Shown one piece after another: positions 17,945 through 26,044 of a stretch of DNA of 64,000 nucleotides. A program made the position numbers and the translations under genes. The notes beneath the pieces are model-generated. The model saw only the letters and a program-made list of their open reading frames with translations. It had not been told where the DNA came from and did not search any database. The stretch is taken from contig NZ_CP127161.1 of the NCBI RefSeq assembly GCF_030263895.1, positions 3,100,001-3,164,000 on the forward strand, given 5' to 3'. This DNA is from Proteiniborus sp. MB09-C3 (GTDB lineage: Bacteria; Bacillota; Clostridia; Tissierellales; Proteiniboraceae). Within the stretch, counting starts at the first letter, position 1. The number at the start of each line of letters is the position of its first letter.

Positions 17945-19513
17945 TTATTTTTTACTAGACTCCCTTAAAGCATCTATATTATTAATAATAGCTTTTATTT
18001 CATCAATATCCCTGTCTGACACAAGAGGTCTTACTCTGACAACAGGCTTTTTGCTTTCTAATATAGGGACTGTAGTGATTACAAAATCATAGCTTTTTTC
18101 ATCCTTGTTTTTATATTCCTGAATATTAGTAATATCCACTATTTCTATATCATTAAATGCTCTCTTCAATCTGATAGCAACCAAGTGAGCAGTGCCTATA
18201 CCGCTTCCGCACACAATTAAAGCTCTTACGCTATGCCTATTTCTTTCTAGGGCAGCACCTATATGTATTGCTATATATCCTATTTCTTCTTCATTAACCT
18301 TTACATCAAAATGCTTTTCAAATAATATGCTTGTTGCCCAAGAGGCACCAAAAACACTAGGATAATTTTTCTTAATGTCTTCTAACAATGGGTTCCTTAT
18401 GCTATGACCATATTTAAGTCTGTATATTGTAGGTTGAAGATGTAACGAGAGACCCACTAATAATTTTTCATCATTACTAAAGTCTACTGATAAAACATTA
18501 CCTGCCAAATTAATTATTTCATTTGCTAGAATAATAATTTCTGGTTCAATGTTATCTAAAATCTTGTCATTATCTTCATCAAGTCTTTGCCTTATCTTGG
18601 AGCCTATAATATGTGTAGAAACATATGCAACTTCACTTTCTGGTATGCTGATACAAAGCTCATCCTCAAGTTTTTTACAAATCCATCTGGATAAAGCATA
18701 TTTCTTGTGTTTCTTAAGATTTTCAAGTATATTATTCTCCATTTGAACTGACATGTTCGTCACAATTCTATTTATGCTTATTGCTATATGAACTGCTAAG
18801 CTATTAAAGGATTCGTCAGTAAATAAGAAAAACATTTTATTCTCAGCCTTATTTAGTATATCTTCAATCACAGGTATATCTACATCAGGCAATAGCTCCT
18901 TCAATATGGCTTGGCTTTCGTAAGTAATCCTAGAATTAAAATGCAGTGTGTTAGTACTTGATATAGTCCCTGATTCTTGACTATCATTATTTAATATAGC
19001 TAATAAATCTGACATTGCTTTTCTATACTTTATCTCATTACCTCTAATCTCCATGCCTTTGCCTTGCTTCCTCACAAGCTTTAAATCATATTTCTCTAGA
19101 AGCCTCTCTATTTCTTTTAAATCTTTATGTATAGTCACACGGCTGATAAATAGCTCCTCTGCCAGCTGCTTTGCTGTAATGACACCATTTGCCTTAAGTA
19201 GCCTTTTTGTAATATAAAGTCTCCTTTTCTCTACTGAAAAGGGCTGTATATATTTAGTATTGGCAGCAAACAAATCATCAAGAAAACATTTTCCCTTGGA
19301 GCTTATTTCAATCCATATACCTACTCTTGGTTTTTTAATTATTTTACCTATATTGTTTTTTTCCATAAACTCATCTATAGTCTTTAAATCATTTCTGACT
19401 GTTTTATTTGATACATTTAGTATATGTGCAATTTCATCTATAATGATAGGGCCTTCGCTATTGATAAGTATTTCAATTATTTCACGACATCTCTCATTTG
19501 GAACACTATTCAT
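17945..19513 (-). CDS. PRD-containing transcriptional regulator (BglG/MtlR-like) upstream of ptsHI
   Basis: 522 residues from the ATG behind AGAGGTG (the frame continues ~130 bases further 5' without a good site). Two N-terminal helix-turn-helix domains (IIIDEIAHILNVSNKTVRNDL and VITAKQLAEELFISRVTIHKDL), two PTS regulation domains (histidines in VHIAISINR, STHIIG, LHLQPTIYRLK and IHIGAALERNRH), and a C-terminal EIIB-like domain with Cys in IVCGSGIGTAHL. There is no EIIA domain. Such proteins are tuned by phosphorylation from HPr and EII. Its position as first gene of a ptsH-ptsI operon suggests it controls the general PTS, an inference. Confidence 0.87.
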   Translation of the reverse strand: MNSVPNERCREIIEILINSEGPIIIDEIAHILNVSNKTVRNDLKTIDEFMEKNNIGKIIKKPRVGIWIEISSKGKCFLDDLFAANTKYIQPFSVEKRRLYITKRLLKANGVITAKQLAEELFISRVTIHKDLKEIERLLEKYDLKLVRKQGKGMEIRGNEIKYRKAMSDLLAILNNDSQESGTISSTNTLHFNSRITYESQAILKELLPDVDIPVIEDILNKAENKMFFLFTDESFNSLAVHIAISINRIVTNMSVQMENNILENLKKHKKYALSRWICKKLEDELCISIPESEVAYVSTHIIGSKIRQRLDEDNDKILDNIEPEIIILANEIINLAGNVLSVDFSNDEKLLVGLSLHLQPTIYRLKYGHSIRNPLLEDIKKNYPSVFGASWATSILFEKHFDVKVNEEEIGYIAIHIGAALERNRHSVRALIVCGSGIGTAHLVAIRLKRAFNDIEIVDITNIQEYKNKDEKSYDFVITTVPILESKKPVVRVRPLVSDRDIDEIKAIINNIDALRESSKK

Positions 19514-19540
19514 TTTCTTAACACCTCTATCACAAATAAT

Positions 19541-19634
19541 AATGTGGTAAGGATTTACGATCAACTTTGTTAATAATATAATACCACAATATTTTTTGGT
19601 TGTCGGTTCTATTTTGTTACTCATTAATGTGGTA
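19541..19634 (-). promoter_or_regulatory. Triple TGTGGTA motif upstream of the PRD regulator
   Basis: The leader holds two direct copies of AATGTGGTAA (19541-19550 and 19625-19634) and one inverted TACCACA (19583-19589). Spaced repeats of one motif in a regulator's promoter region are consistent with an operator set for the PRD regulator, but no binding data can be read from sequence. Confidence 0.35.
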
Positions 19635-19670
19635 AAAGTATACAATCAATATCTCTTCGAGGACATAATA

Positions 19671-19725
19671 ATAGGAATACAAAACGGTCATTTTCAAGAT
19701 GAACGTGTATTCCTATTATTTTTTA
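19671..19725. terminator. Hairpin terminator after the metallophosphoesterase gene
   Basis: Ten-bp arms ATAGGAATAC and GTATTCCTAT with an inner AACG/GAAC-type pairing and a TTATTTTTT tract on the plus side. It overlaps the last three bases of the gene at 19723 and separates it from the PRD regulator promoter. Confidence 0.65.
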
Positions 19726-20415
19726 ACCTATTATTTTTTTAGGTATGAAATTAAGATAATCACTAGATATACAATGAAAATCAATTCCTTCTATACTTCC
19801 TTCAACAGCAAGTCTATGGCCTTCTCCATGAAGATGTCCATATACGCATTTTGTCACATTATATTTTTTCATAACCTCTACAAATTCATTCGGTGCTTTA
19901 TCTTCTGTATTAAAGGGTGGATAATGAATCATAACTATTTTATCTAATGTACTATCCTTAATGAAGGAAAGAGATATATTAAGTCTATTTATTTCTCGTG
20001 CAAATATTTTCTCGTCATGCGAATCAAACTCATCACTATCCTTTGCTGCCCATCCCCTTGCACCGCATATGACAGTAGAGTTATATATATAGCTATCATT
20101 ATGTAGGAAATGAATAGTTTTTAAATCAAGTCCTTCAAGCTTTGATTTTGTAGACCACCAATAATCGTGGTTTCCTCTACTTATGACTTTCTGTCCAGGG
20201 AGTTCATCTATTTTCTTTAAATCAATATATGCTTCCGAAAGTCTTAATGCCCAAGAGATATCACCAGCAATTAGAACTATATCATCCTCTAGTATGATAT
20301 CCTTCCAATTATTAAATATTTTTTCTTGATGAGCTATCCATTTGTCGCCAAAAATATCCATAGGCTTATCTCCTGTTGAATCTAAGTGAAGATCTGCTAT
20401 TCCGTATACAGCCAC
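19723..20415 (-). CDS. Metallophosphoesterase
   Basis: About 230 residues. The GTG at 20415, behind AGGGGGTG, gives the typical start just before the first motif (YGIADLHLD); an ATG further upstream has no site. Calcineurin-like motifs follow in order: AGDISWAL, SRGNHDYWW, VMIHYPP and VYGHLHGEGH. The family hydrolyses phosphodiesters or monoesters with two metal ions. It lies ~100 bases from the SMC-nuclease pair and could be read through with it. Confidence 0.85.
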   Translation of the reverse strand: MAVYGIADLHLDSTGDKPMDIFGDKWIAHQEKIFNNWKDIILEDDIVLIAGDISWALRLSEAYIDLKKIDELPGQKVISRGNHDYWWSTKSKLEGLDLKTIHFLHNDSYIYNSTVICGARGWAAKDSDEFDSHDEKIFAREINRLNISLSFIKDSTLDKIVMIHYPPFNTEDKAPNEFVEVMKKYNVTKCVYGHLHGEGHRLAVEGSIEGIDFHCISSDYLNFIPKKIIG

Positions 20416-20512
20416 AATGTCACCCCCTATATTTAAGTTAAAGTTAATGCTTAGCATTAACTCTTAAATCACTATTTTTACAGGTTTCTCTAGTTAATGC
20501 AGTACATTAAGC

Positions 20513-23233
20513 TTATTGTAGATTAACTAAATTAAACTTCACGCCTTTATTTTTAAGTACTTCTTTTTCCCTAGTATGACATGTAAACAAGATTATCTGT
20601 CTCTTTAAGCTTTCATTAGATAGAAATTCTAGAATATTTTCAAGTCTATCAAAATCATACTGCACAAAGCAGTCATCTAAGATCAGTGGCAAATTATTTT
20701 CTTCCTTAATTATATCAATGATTCCAAATCTCATTGCAAAATACAGCTGATCTATAGTACCTCCACTTAATTTTTCAACATCAACTATTCTATTATTGCT
20801 AGGGTCAACAACCTTTATATCTAGGTTTTCAGTTATTTTTATATCAGTGTACTTGCCAACAGTCACTTTCTTGATGATTTTTTCAATCCTGCTATTAAGT
20901 CCGGGAGCAAAGTCTCTTTGAATATTTCTAGATATTTTATCAATAGTAGCTCTAGCTAGCTCCAGTGAAGATAGAGTTCTTTCAAATTCATCTTTAATAT
21001 TGTTTTTTCTTATTATCTCCTCTTCTATCTGTACTAGCTCGGCTGTTGTCGAGCTTAGAATTCTGATCTTTTCTTCAAATCTTGTAAGCTCGTTTTTTGT
21101 TTCTAATATTTTATCATTTATTTCTTTTAATTTAACTAGTAATTTTTCTTTATCAAGCTCTTTGATATCTTCCTCTATTGTTTCAGTAAAATCCTCAGAC
21201 TTTTTCTTTAAAAATTCTATGTTATTATCTCCAAGAATATTATTAAGCAAACTCTTCTGACTTTCTAATAGTTGAATAGACCTCTCATAGCTTCTCTTTT
21301 TCTCCAAGCCTTCTTTAAAAGAATCAATGCTGTTTACGTTGTTCTTCTTATACAGCATAATTAAGTTATTACCTAAGTTTTTTTGCTTACAATCGATGTC
21401 CTTTACATCTTTTAATAAATCATTGATTTCATTAAATATTTCCATTTCATGTCTTTTTTGCTCTAAGTATCCATAATATCTGCTTTTTAGTTTTCTAATA
21501 TTGTCCATAGAAACTACGTCTTCTTTTATTAAATTTAGATATCTCTTAATTTTATCTTCAAGCATTTGTATTTCTTCAATTAGACTGTTTTTCTTATTCT
21601 TAAGTTCCAGCACCTCATTTGCTGCAAAATTTTTCTGAGCTATATCATTTGCTAGCTTTCTTAGTTCTGCCTTAGATTTACAACCACATGAAAAGAGTAT
21701 ATCTAGCATATCCTTTTCTAGTTCTTCGACTTTACTCTTTCTTTGTCTTTCTTTTTCTTCAATGTCAATTATTTGCGCTTTTAATGAATCAATATAGATA
21801 TTTAACTCCTTTGATGAAAAAAAAGTATATATTAAAAGTATAAGCGGGATAGCTGATACAAAATACAATGCTTTAGATATGATAAATCCAAGGGCTACAC
21901 TTAATAAAGCTCCAAGTGTAGAAAGGATTTTTATAAGCTCTATTTTCTTAAGACTTTTTGATTTCTCGTCCAATCTAGTATTCAGAAACATTATATTATT
22001 ATGCTCATTGCTATATGACAAGCTATTTTTCTGTTCTTCTAGCTCCTCATATCTATAGAGCTTTTCATTTACATTTTTATTATTAATATCCGCATTACCA
22101 GCAGACTTGCCAGCTATTTTATCATATATTACTTCTAAATCCTGTTTTTTCTGATCCATAATGTTAAAATAGGCTATTAATTGTTCAATTTCTTCACTTT
22201 CAATTCCTTCAAAATAGCTGCATTGATCTATTATGGCTTTGATCTTTTTATGCCTTGTTTGGAACTTGCTTTGCTTTTCCTTTAACTCTCCTTTATTTTC
22301 ATTTAAAGTTCTAATTTCCTGCTGATATTTAATTGACTCAGTATAGTCATCATTACTTAACACTGAAAATTCCTTAAGCTCTTCTACTTGTTTTTTTAAT
22401 GCATTAATTTCCTCTGAAAGCCTTAAGCATTCATTATATTTTTCTCTTGCTTGAAATACTTCAAGCAAATTAATCTTACCTTGAATTTCAGCCTTTTTTT
22501 CATTTAGCTCTCTTATTTTGTCTGATAGGGAATTAGACGCTTCCTGATATTCCTTTACCTCTAATGAAATAGCTTGAGCTTTTTTTCTCTCATTTTGTAA
22601 CTGCTCTATTTCTTCAACTATTTTGCCATAAGGAGATGTCTTAGTCCTTTTTTCAGTTCCTATATCATTTATCTTCTCATCAAATTTTTCTAATACTTTC
22701 TTAATAGAAATATCCTCGTCAAGGCTTCCCCCTAGATTAATTAGACTATCCTTAACTTCTTTTGACAACGCATCCTCAGCCTTACTTTTTAGCTGACTAA
22801 TTGATATTGTGTTATTAAATACAATGCTGTTTAACCCCATATGAATTGACATAGGCTGATGAAGTCTAGTCACATTATCGTACTCAAAGAAATGACTTAT
22901 ATCCTCGCCAGTCTTATCATCAATTATTTTAACTTCATCACTACCCTTTAGGAAGTTTCTTTCTATTCTGTACACATCATTTCCAGCTATATATTTTAGA
23001 ACCCCACTGTAATCAGTGTGATCCCATGGTAAAAACCTATCATAATCATCAGAATATATTTTTCTTTTTATATAGGGCTTAAAAAAGCCAAAAAACATTC
23101 CCTCTATAAATTTATGAATTGTGGTTTTACCTGCTTCATTATCTCCATATACAATATTGAATCCATCTTCCAGAGTAATAGATTTGCCTTTAAACTTCCC
23201 AAAGGAAGTCAATAAAAGCTCTCTTACAATCAT
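20513..23233 (-). CDS. SMC/Rad50-like AAA ATPase (YhaN-like)
   Basis: 906 residues built like SbcC/Rad50: Walker A YGDNEAGKTT at residues ~29-38, long coiled coils (~180-430 and ~480-800), two hydrophobic helices around 445-475 (IKILSTLGALLSVALGFIISKALYFVSAIPLILLIYTFF), then signature VEKLSGGTIDQLYFAMRFGI and Walker B LPLILDDCFVQYD. The membrane hairpin in the middle of the coiled coil is a hallmark of YhaN-type proteins and is absent from SbcC. Its start overlaps the nuclease gene by 4 bases, so the two form a complex-type pair for DNA end processing. Confidence 0.87.
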   Translation of the reverse strand: MIVRELLLTSFGKFKGKSITLEDGFNIVYGDNEAGKTTIHKFIEGMFFGFFKPYIKRKIYSDDYDRFLPWDHTDYSGVLKYIAGNDVYRIERNFLKGSDEVKIIDDKTGEDISHFFEYDNVTRLHQPMSIHMGLNSIVFNNTISISQLKSKAEDALSKEVKDSLINLGGSLDEDISIKKVLEKFDEKINDIGTEKRTKTSPYGKIVEEIEQLQNERKKAQAISLEVKEYQEASNSLSDKIRELNEKKAEIQGKINLLEVFQAREKYNECLRLSEEINALKKQVEELKEFSVLSNDDYTESIKYQQEIRTLNENKGELKEKQSKFQTRHKKIKAIIDQCSYFEGIESEEIEQLIAYFNIMDQKKQDLEVIYDKIAGKSAGNADINNKNVNEKLYRYEELEEQKNSLSYSNEHNNIMFLNTRLDEKSKSLKKIELIKILSTLGALLSVALGFIISKALYFVSAIPLILLIYTFFSSKELNIYIDSLKAQIIDIEEKERQRKSKVEELEKDMLDILFSCGCKSKAELRKLANDIAQKNFAANEVLELKNKKNSLIEEIQMLEDKIKRYLNLIKEDVVSMDNIRKLKSRYYGYLEQKRHEMEIFNEINDLLKDVKDIDCKQKNLGNNLIMLYKKNNVNSIDSFKEGLEKKRSYERSIQLLESQKSLLNNILGDNNIEFLKKKSEDFTETIEEDIKELDKEKLLVKLKEINDKILETKNELTRFEEKIRILSSTTAELVQIEEEIIRKNNIKDEFERTLSSLELARATIDKISRNIQRDFAPGLNSRIEKIIKKVTVGKYTDIKITENLDIKVVDPSNNRIVDVEKLSGGTIDQLYFAMRFGIIDIIKEENNLPLILDDCFVQYDFDRLENILEFLSNESLKRQIILFTCHTREKEVLKNKGVKFNLVNLQ

Positions 23234-24333
23234 TTTTTCACCTTCTCGCTTAGTAATACTTCTAGTCCGTAGTATAGTGCATTCCTTACTATTTCATTGT
23301 CCAATCCTTGTTTCTCCATTTCTTTTATAAAAAGTCCAATAATATTATTCGAATTTTCTTTATAAATTTTATCTAAATCATAATCTGGAGTAGTTTTATC
23401 TATTACATCTAAATAGTAAAATTCGTTAAGTAAATATTCTTTTATATCCCTTGTATTTAAATCAATATAACTATCCCTAGTTCCCGTAATTATTGTTCTA
23501 TACAGATTCTTTGCTCTTTTTTCTTTACTATCAAGTAGCTTTATTGCATCTATTATTTCATTATAGCCCATATTCTCATTTATAGCGATTTCTTTAATTA
23601 TAAATTCTCTTTTAGAAAATGGTTTAAAAGACATTTTAGTTTCATCTACTGAAATTGTACCTTCTATAATGCCATGACTACCTGTCTCTCCGAAGTCAAG
23701 GGGTTCGGGACTGCCGCAATAGCTGATATTATCATTGATGAACTGAGGCTTATGGATGTGACCTAAAGCAATATAGTTAAATCCACTATTCATTAATGCA
23801 TTTTTACTGATTGGAAGGTACTCAGAATCTTTACTTAAAGCATCTCCATGAGCAAGAAGAATATTGATTTTACTAGTGTCTTCTACTTTAATCTCATCTA
23901 ATATATTATCTCTTTCTAATTTCTTATCCCAGCTAAGACCCCATATTACCACATTTATATCATTAAATTCAATTCTGGTTATGGAATTGGGCTCGAAAAT
24001 ATGGACATTATCCCCCCATTTAATCAATTTATATAAGGACCTTTTTCCAAGGGTATCATGATTTCCTGCTGATATGACTACTTTTGTGTCCATAATCTCT
24101 CTAAATTTAGAATCTATTCTCTTAACGTCTGCAACTGAACAGTATTCATCCTCAAATAAATCTCCTGCTATTAAAAGAATTTGTGCTTTTATTTCCTTAC
24201 ATCTATCTATTATTCTATTAAAAGTTTCCCACAGCTCAAGTCTTCTTGTATTGGCCTGATTTTTATCAAAGCTTGCACTTTTAAATTCCATTCCAAGATG
24301 AACATCTCCTGTGTGAATACATCTTATATCCAT
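23230..24333 (-). CDS. DNA repair exonuclease, SbcD/Mre11-like (YhaO-like)
   Basis: 367 residues with the Mre11-type nuclease motifs GDVHLGME, AGDLFEDEY, AGNHD, LLAHGD and LGHIHKPQ within the first ~200 residues, followed by a capping region (FSKREFIIKEI). It pairs with the downstream coiled-coil ATPase. Start ATG 24333 follows GGAGGTG. It is the first gene of the operon and is divergent from rimO. Confidence 0.87.
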   Translation of the reverse strand: MDIRCIHTGDVHLGMEFKSASFDKNQANTRRLELWETFNRIIDRCKEIKAQILLIAGDLFEDEYCSVADVKRIDSKFREIMDTKVVISAGNHDTLGKRSLYKLIKWGDNVHIFEPNSITRIEFNDINVVIWGLSWDKKLERDNILDEIKVEDTSKINILLAHGDALSKDSEYLPISKNALMNSGFNYIALGHIHKPQFINDNISYCGSPEPLDFGETGSHGIIEGTISVDETKMSFKPFSKREFIIKEIAINENMGYNEIIDAIKLLDSKEKRAKNLYRTIITGTRDSYIDLNTRDIKEYLLNEFYYLDVIDKTTPDYDLDKIYKENSNNIIGLFIKEMEKQGLDNEIVRNALYYGLEVLLSEKVKK

Positions 24334-24484
24334 ATACTACACCTCCGCTTGTAGAACATATATTCGATGTCGACAGATAAAAATCCTCTTAATTTTTAAA
24401 AAAATCACGTAAAATCAAAGTGGTATAGCATTTATTTTTATGATAAAATAATTAATATTAGAAATCATATCTCAAAAAAATAAG

Positions 24485-24632
24485 ATTAATTTAACTGGAT
24501 GTGCTAGTCAATATAAAATTTCATTGATCTAAACTCGAAAATTTTGTCAGCAAAGCAAATTCAACCCGAAACAAGCTTACAAGCTCTAATTTCGTAGCAT
24601 AACAATTGTATTAACCAGCACAGCAGATTAAT
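24485..24632. other. Imperfect inverted repeat in the yhaO-rimO intergenic region
   Basis: The 316-base divergent spacer (24334-24649) contains no gene. Its ends resemble each other in inverse orientation: ATTAAT...TGTGCT..AATA (24485-24512) against ATTAACCAGCACA..ATTAAT (24610-24632), with a smaller CGAAA...TTTCG hairpin (24569-24594) inside. It could be a mobile remnant or a structured leader of rimO; the pairing is imperfect and this is uncertain. Confidence 0.3.
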
Positions 24633-24649
24633 TTAGAAAGGAAATAAAT

Positions 24650-25957
24650 ATGAATGTAGGATTTATCTCATTAGGTTGTAGTAAAAATTTAGTAGTCACA
24701 GAGGGGATAATCGGATTATTTAATAGTCATAATTTTAATATAGTAAATGATGCACAGGAGGCAGATATAATAGTAATAAATACTTGTGGATTTATAGAAT
24801 CTGCAAAGCAAGAAGCTATAAATACAATATTTGAAATGGCAGAACTAAAGAAGAATAGATGCAAATACTTAATCGTAACAGGCTGTCTTGTTCAAAGATA
24901 TAAGGATGAATTAGAAAGGGAAATTCCTGAGGTCGATTTATTTTTAAGTATTAGTGATTATGATCGTATATGGAAGGAAATTGAGAATCTACTAGATTTA
25001 GAAGAAGATAAGCATGCTATATTGGATTTCAACAATAGGGTACTAACAACTGGAGAAAATATGGCATACCTCAAAATAGCAGAAGGCTGCAACAACAACT
25101 GTACCTACTGTGCTATTCCATATATTCAAGGGCCATATATATCTAGGCCTATGGAGGATATTCTAAAAGAAGCTAAAAACCTTGCAGATCAAGGAATAAA
25201 GGAGCTAGTAGTCATAGCACAGGATACTACAAAATATGGAATAGATTTATATGGCGAGTCAAAGCTTGCCCAGCTTTTAGAAGAGCTTTGCAAAATAGGA
25301 GGATTTCAATGGATTAGATTCCTATATGCCTATCCTGAAAGCATAACAGATGAATTAATTAATGTGGTAAAAAATAATCATAAGATTTGCAGCTATTTTG
25401 ATATACCAATTCAACATATATCAGATTCAGTATTGAAAAGGATGAATAGAAAAAGTGACGGTGCAAGTATTAGAGGGCTAATAGATAAAATAAGAGAAGA
25501 AATACCAGATGTAATACTAAGAACTACATTGATAGTAGGATTCCCTGGGGAAACAGAGCAGGATTTTAATGAATTATACGAATTTGTAAAAGAAACAAAA
25601 TTTGATAAATTAGGAGTGTTTACTTACTCAAAAGAAGATAACACCCCAGCAGCAAAGCTAGAAGAGCAAGTACATCATTCTATTAAAAAAAGTAGATTTA
25701 ATAAAATAATGAAACTTCAAGAGCAAATTTCAAAGGATAAACTAAATGAAAAAATAGGCAATGTCTATCAGGTATTGATAGAATCATTAACCTCTGATAA
25801 TGAATACTATGTGGGCAGAACATACATGGATGTACCAGATATGGACGGAGTAGTATTTGTTAAAAATAATGGTGAAGGAAATCTAATCAACAAATTTGTA
25901 TACTGCAAAATTCGTGAAGCAATAGAATACGATTTGATTGCTGAAATAGAGAATTAG
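24650..25957 (+). CDS. rimO: Ribosomal protein S12 methylthiotransferase RimO
   Basis: 435 residues. The N-terminal UPF0004 domain carries the first cluster cysteines (Cys10 in SLGCSKN, Cys46 in NTCGFI, Cys79 in TGCL). The radical SAM motif CNNNCTYC gives Cys147/151/154, and a C-terminal TRAM domain ends the protein. SLGCSKNLV and AQDTTKYG distinguish RimO from MiaB. It adds a methylthio group to an aspartate of ribosomal protein S12. It is the only complete housekeeping gene of the middle section on the plus strand. Confidence 0.93.
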   Translation: MNVGFISLGCSKNLVVTEGIIGLFNSHNFNIVNDAQEADIIVINTCGFIESAKQEAINTIFEMAELKKNRCKYLIVTGCLVQRYKDELEREIPEVDLFLSISDYDRIWKEIENLLDLEEDKHAILDFNNRVLTTGENMAYLKIAEGCNNNCTYCAIPYIQGPYISRPMEDILKEAKNLADQGIKELVVIAQDTTKYGIDLYGESKLAQLLEELCKIGGFQWIRFLYAYPESITDELINVVKNNHKICSYFDIPIQHISDSVLKRMNRKSDGASIRGLIDKIREEIPDVILRTTLIVGFPGETEQDFNELYEFVKETKFDKLGVFTYSKEDNTPAAKLEEQVHHSIKKSRFNKIMKLQEQISKDKLNEKIGNVYQVLIESLTSDNEYYVGRTYMDVPDMDGVVFVKNNGEGNLINKFVYCKIREAIEYDLIAEIEN

Positions 25958-25983
25958 GAGAATCCGTAATTTTAAGGGACAGG
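25958..25983 (+). repeat. Solo half-copy of the AAGGGACAGG repeat
   Basis: GAGAATC..TAATTTTAAGGGACAGG directly after the rimO stop matches the left end of the 193-bp element at 29199 (GAGAATC..TAATTTAAAGGGACAGG). It is about 26 bases long and has no matching right arm nearby. Confidence 0.5.
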
Positions 25984-26007
25984 TAGAGCAATAATTATAA
26001 AAGCATA

Positions 26008-26042
26008 GGAGCCAAGGTTTGCTCCTCTTGGCTCCCTTTTAT
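26008..26042 (+). terminator. rimO terminator
   Basis: A perfect 9-bp stem GGAGCCAAG/CTTGGCTCC with a 10-base loop, followed by CTTTTAT, 51 bases past the rimO stop. Confidence 0.85.
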
Positions 26043-26044
26043 AT

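Noticed and set aside
20513-24333. SbcCD pair
   Set aside because: The coiled-coil ATPase has two membrane-type helices in its middle and the size of YhaN; the YhaN/YhaO assignment fits better than SbcC/SbcD.
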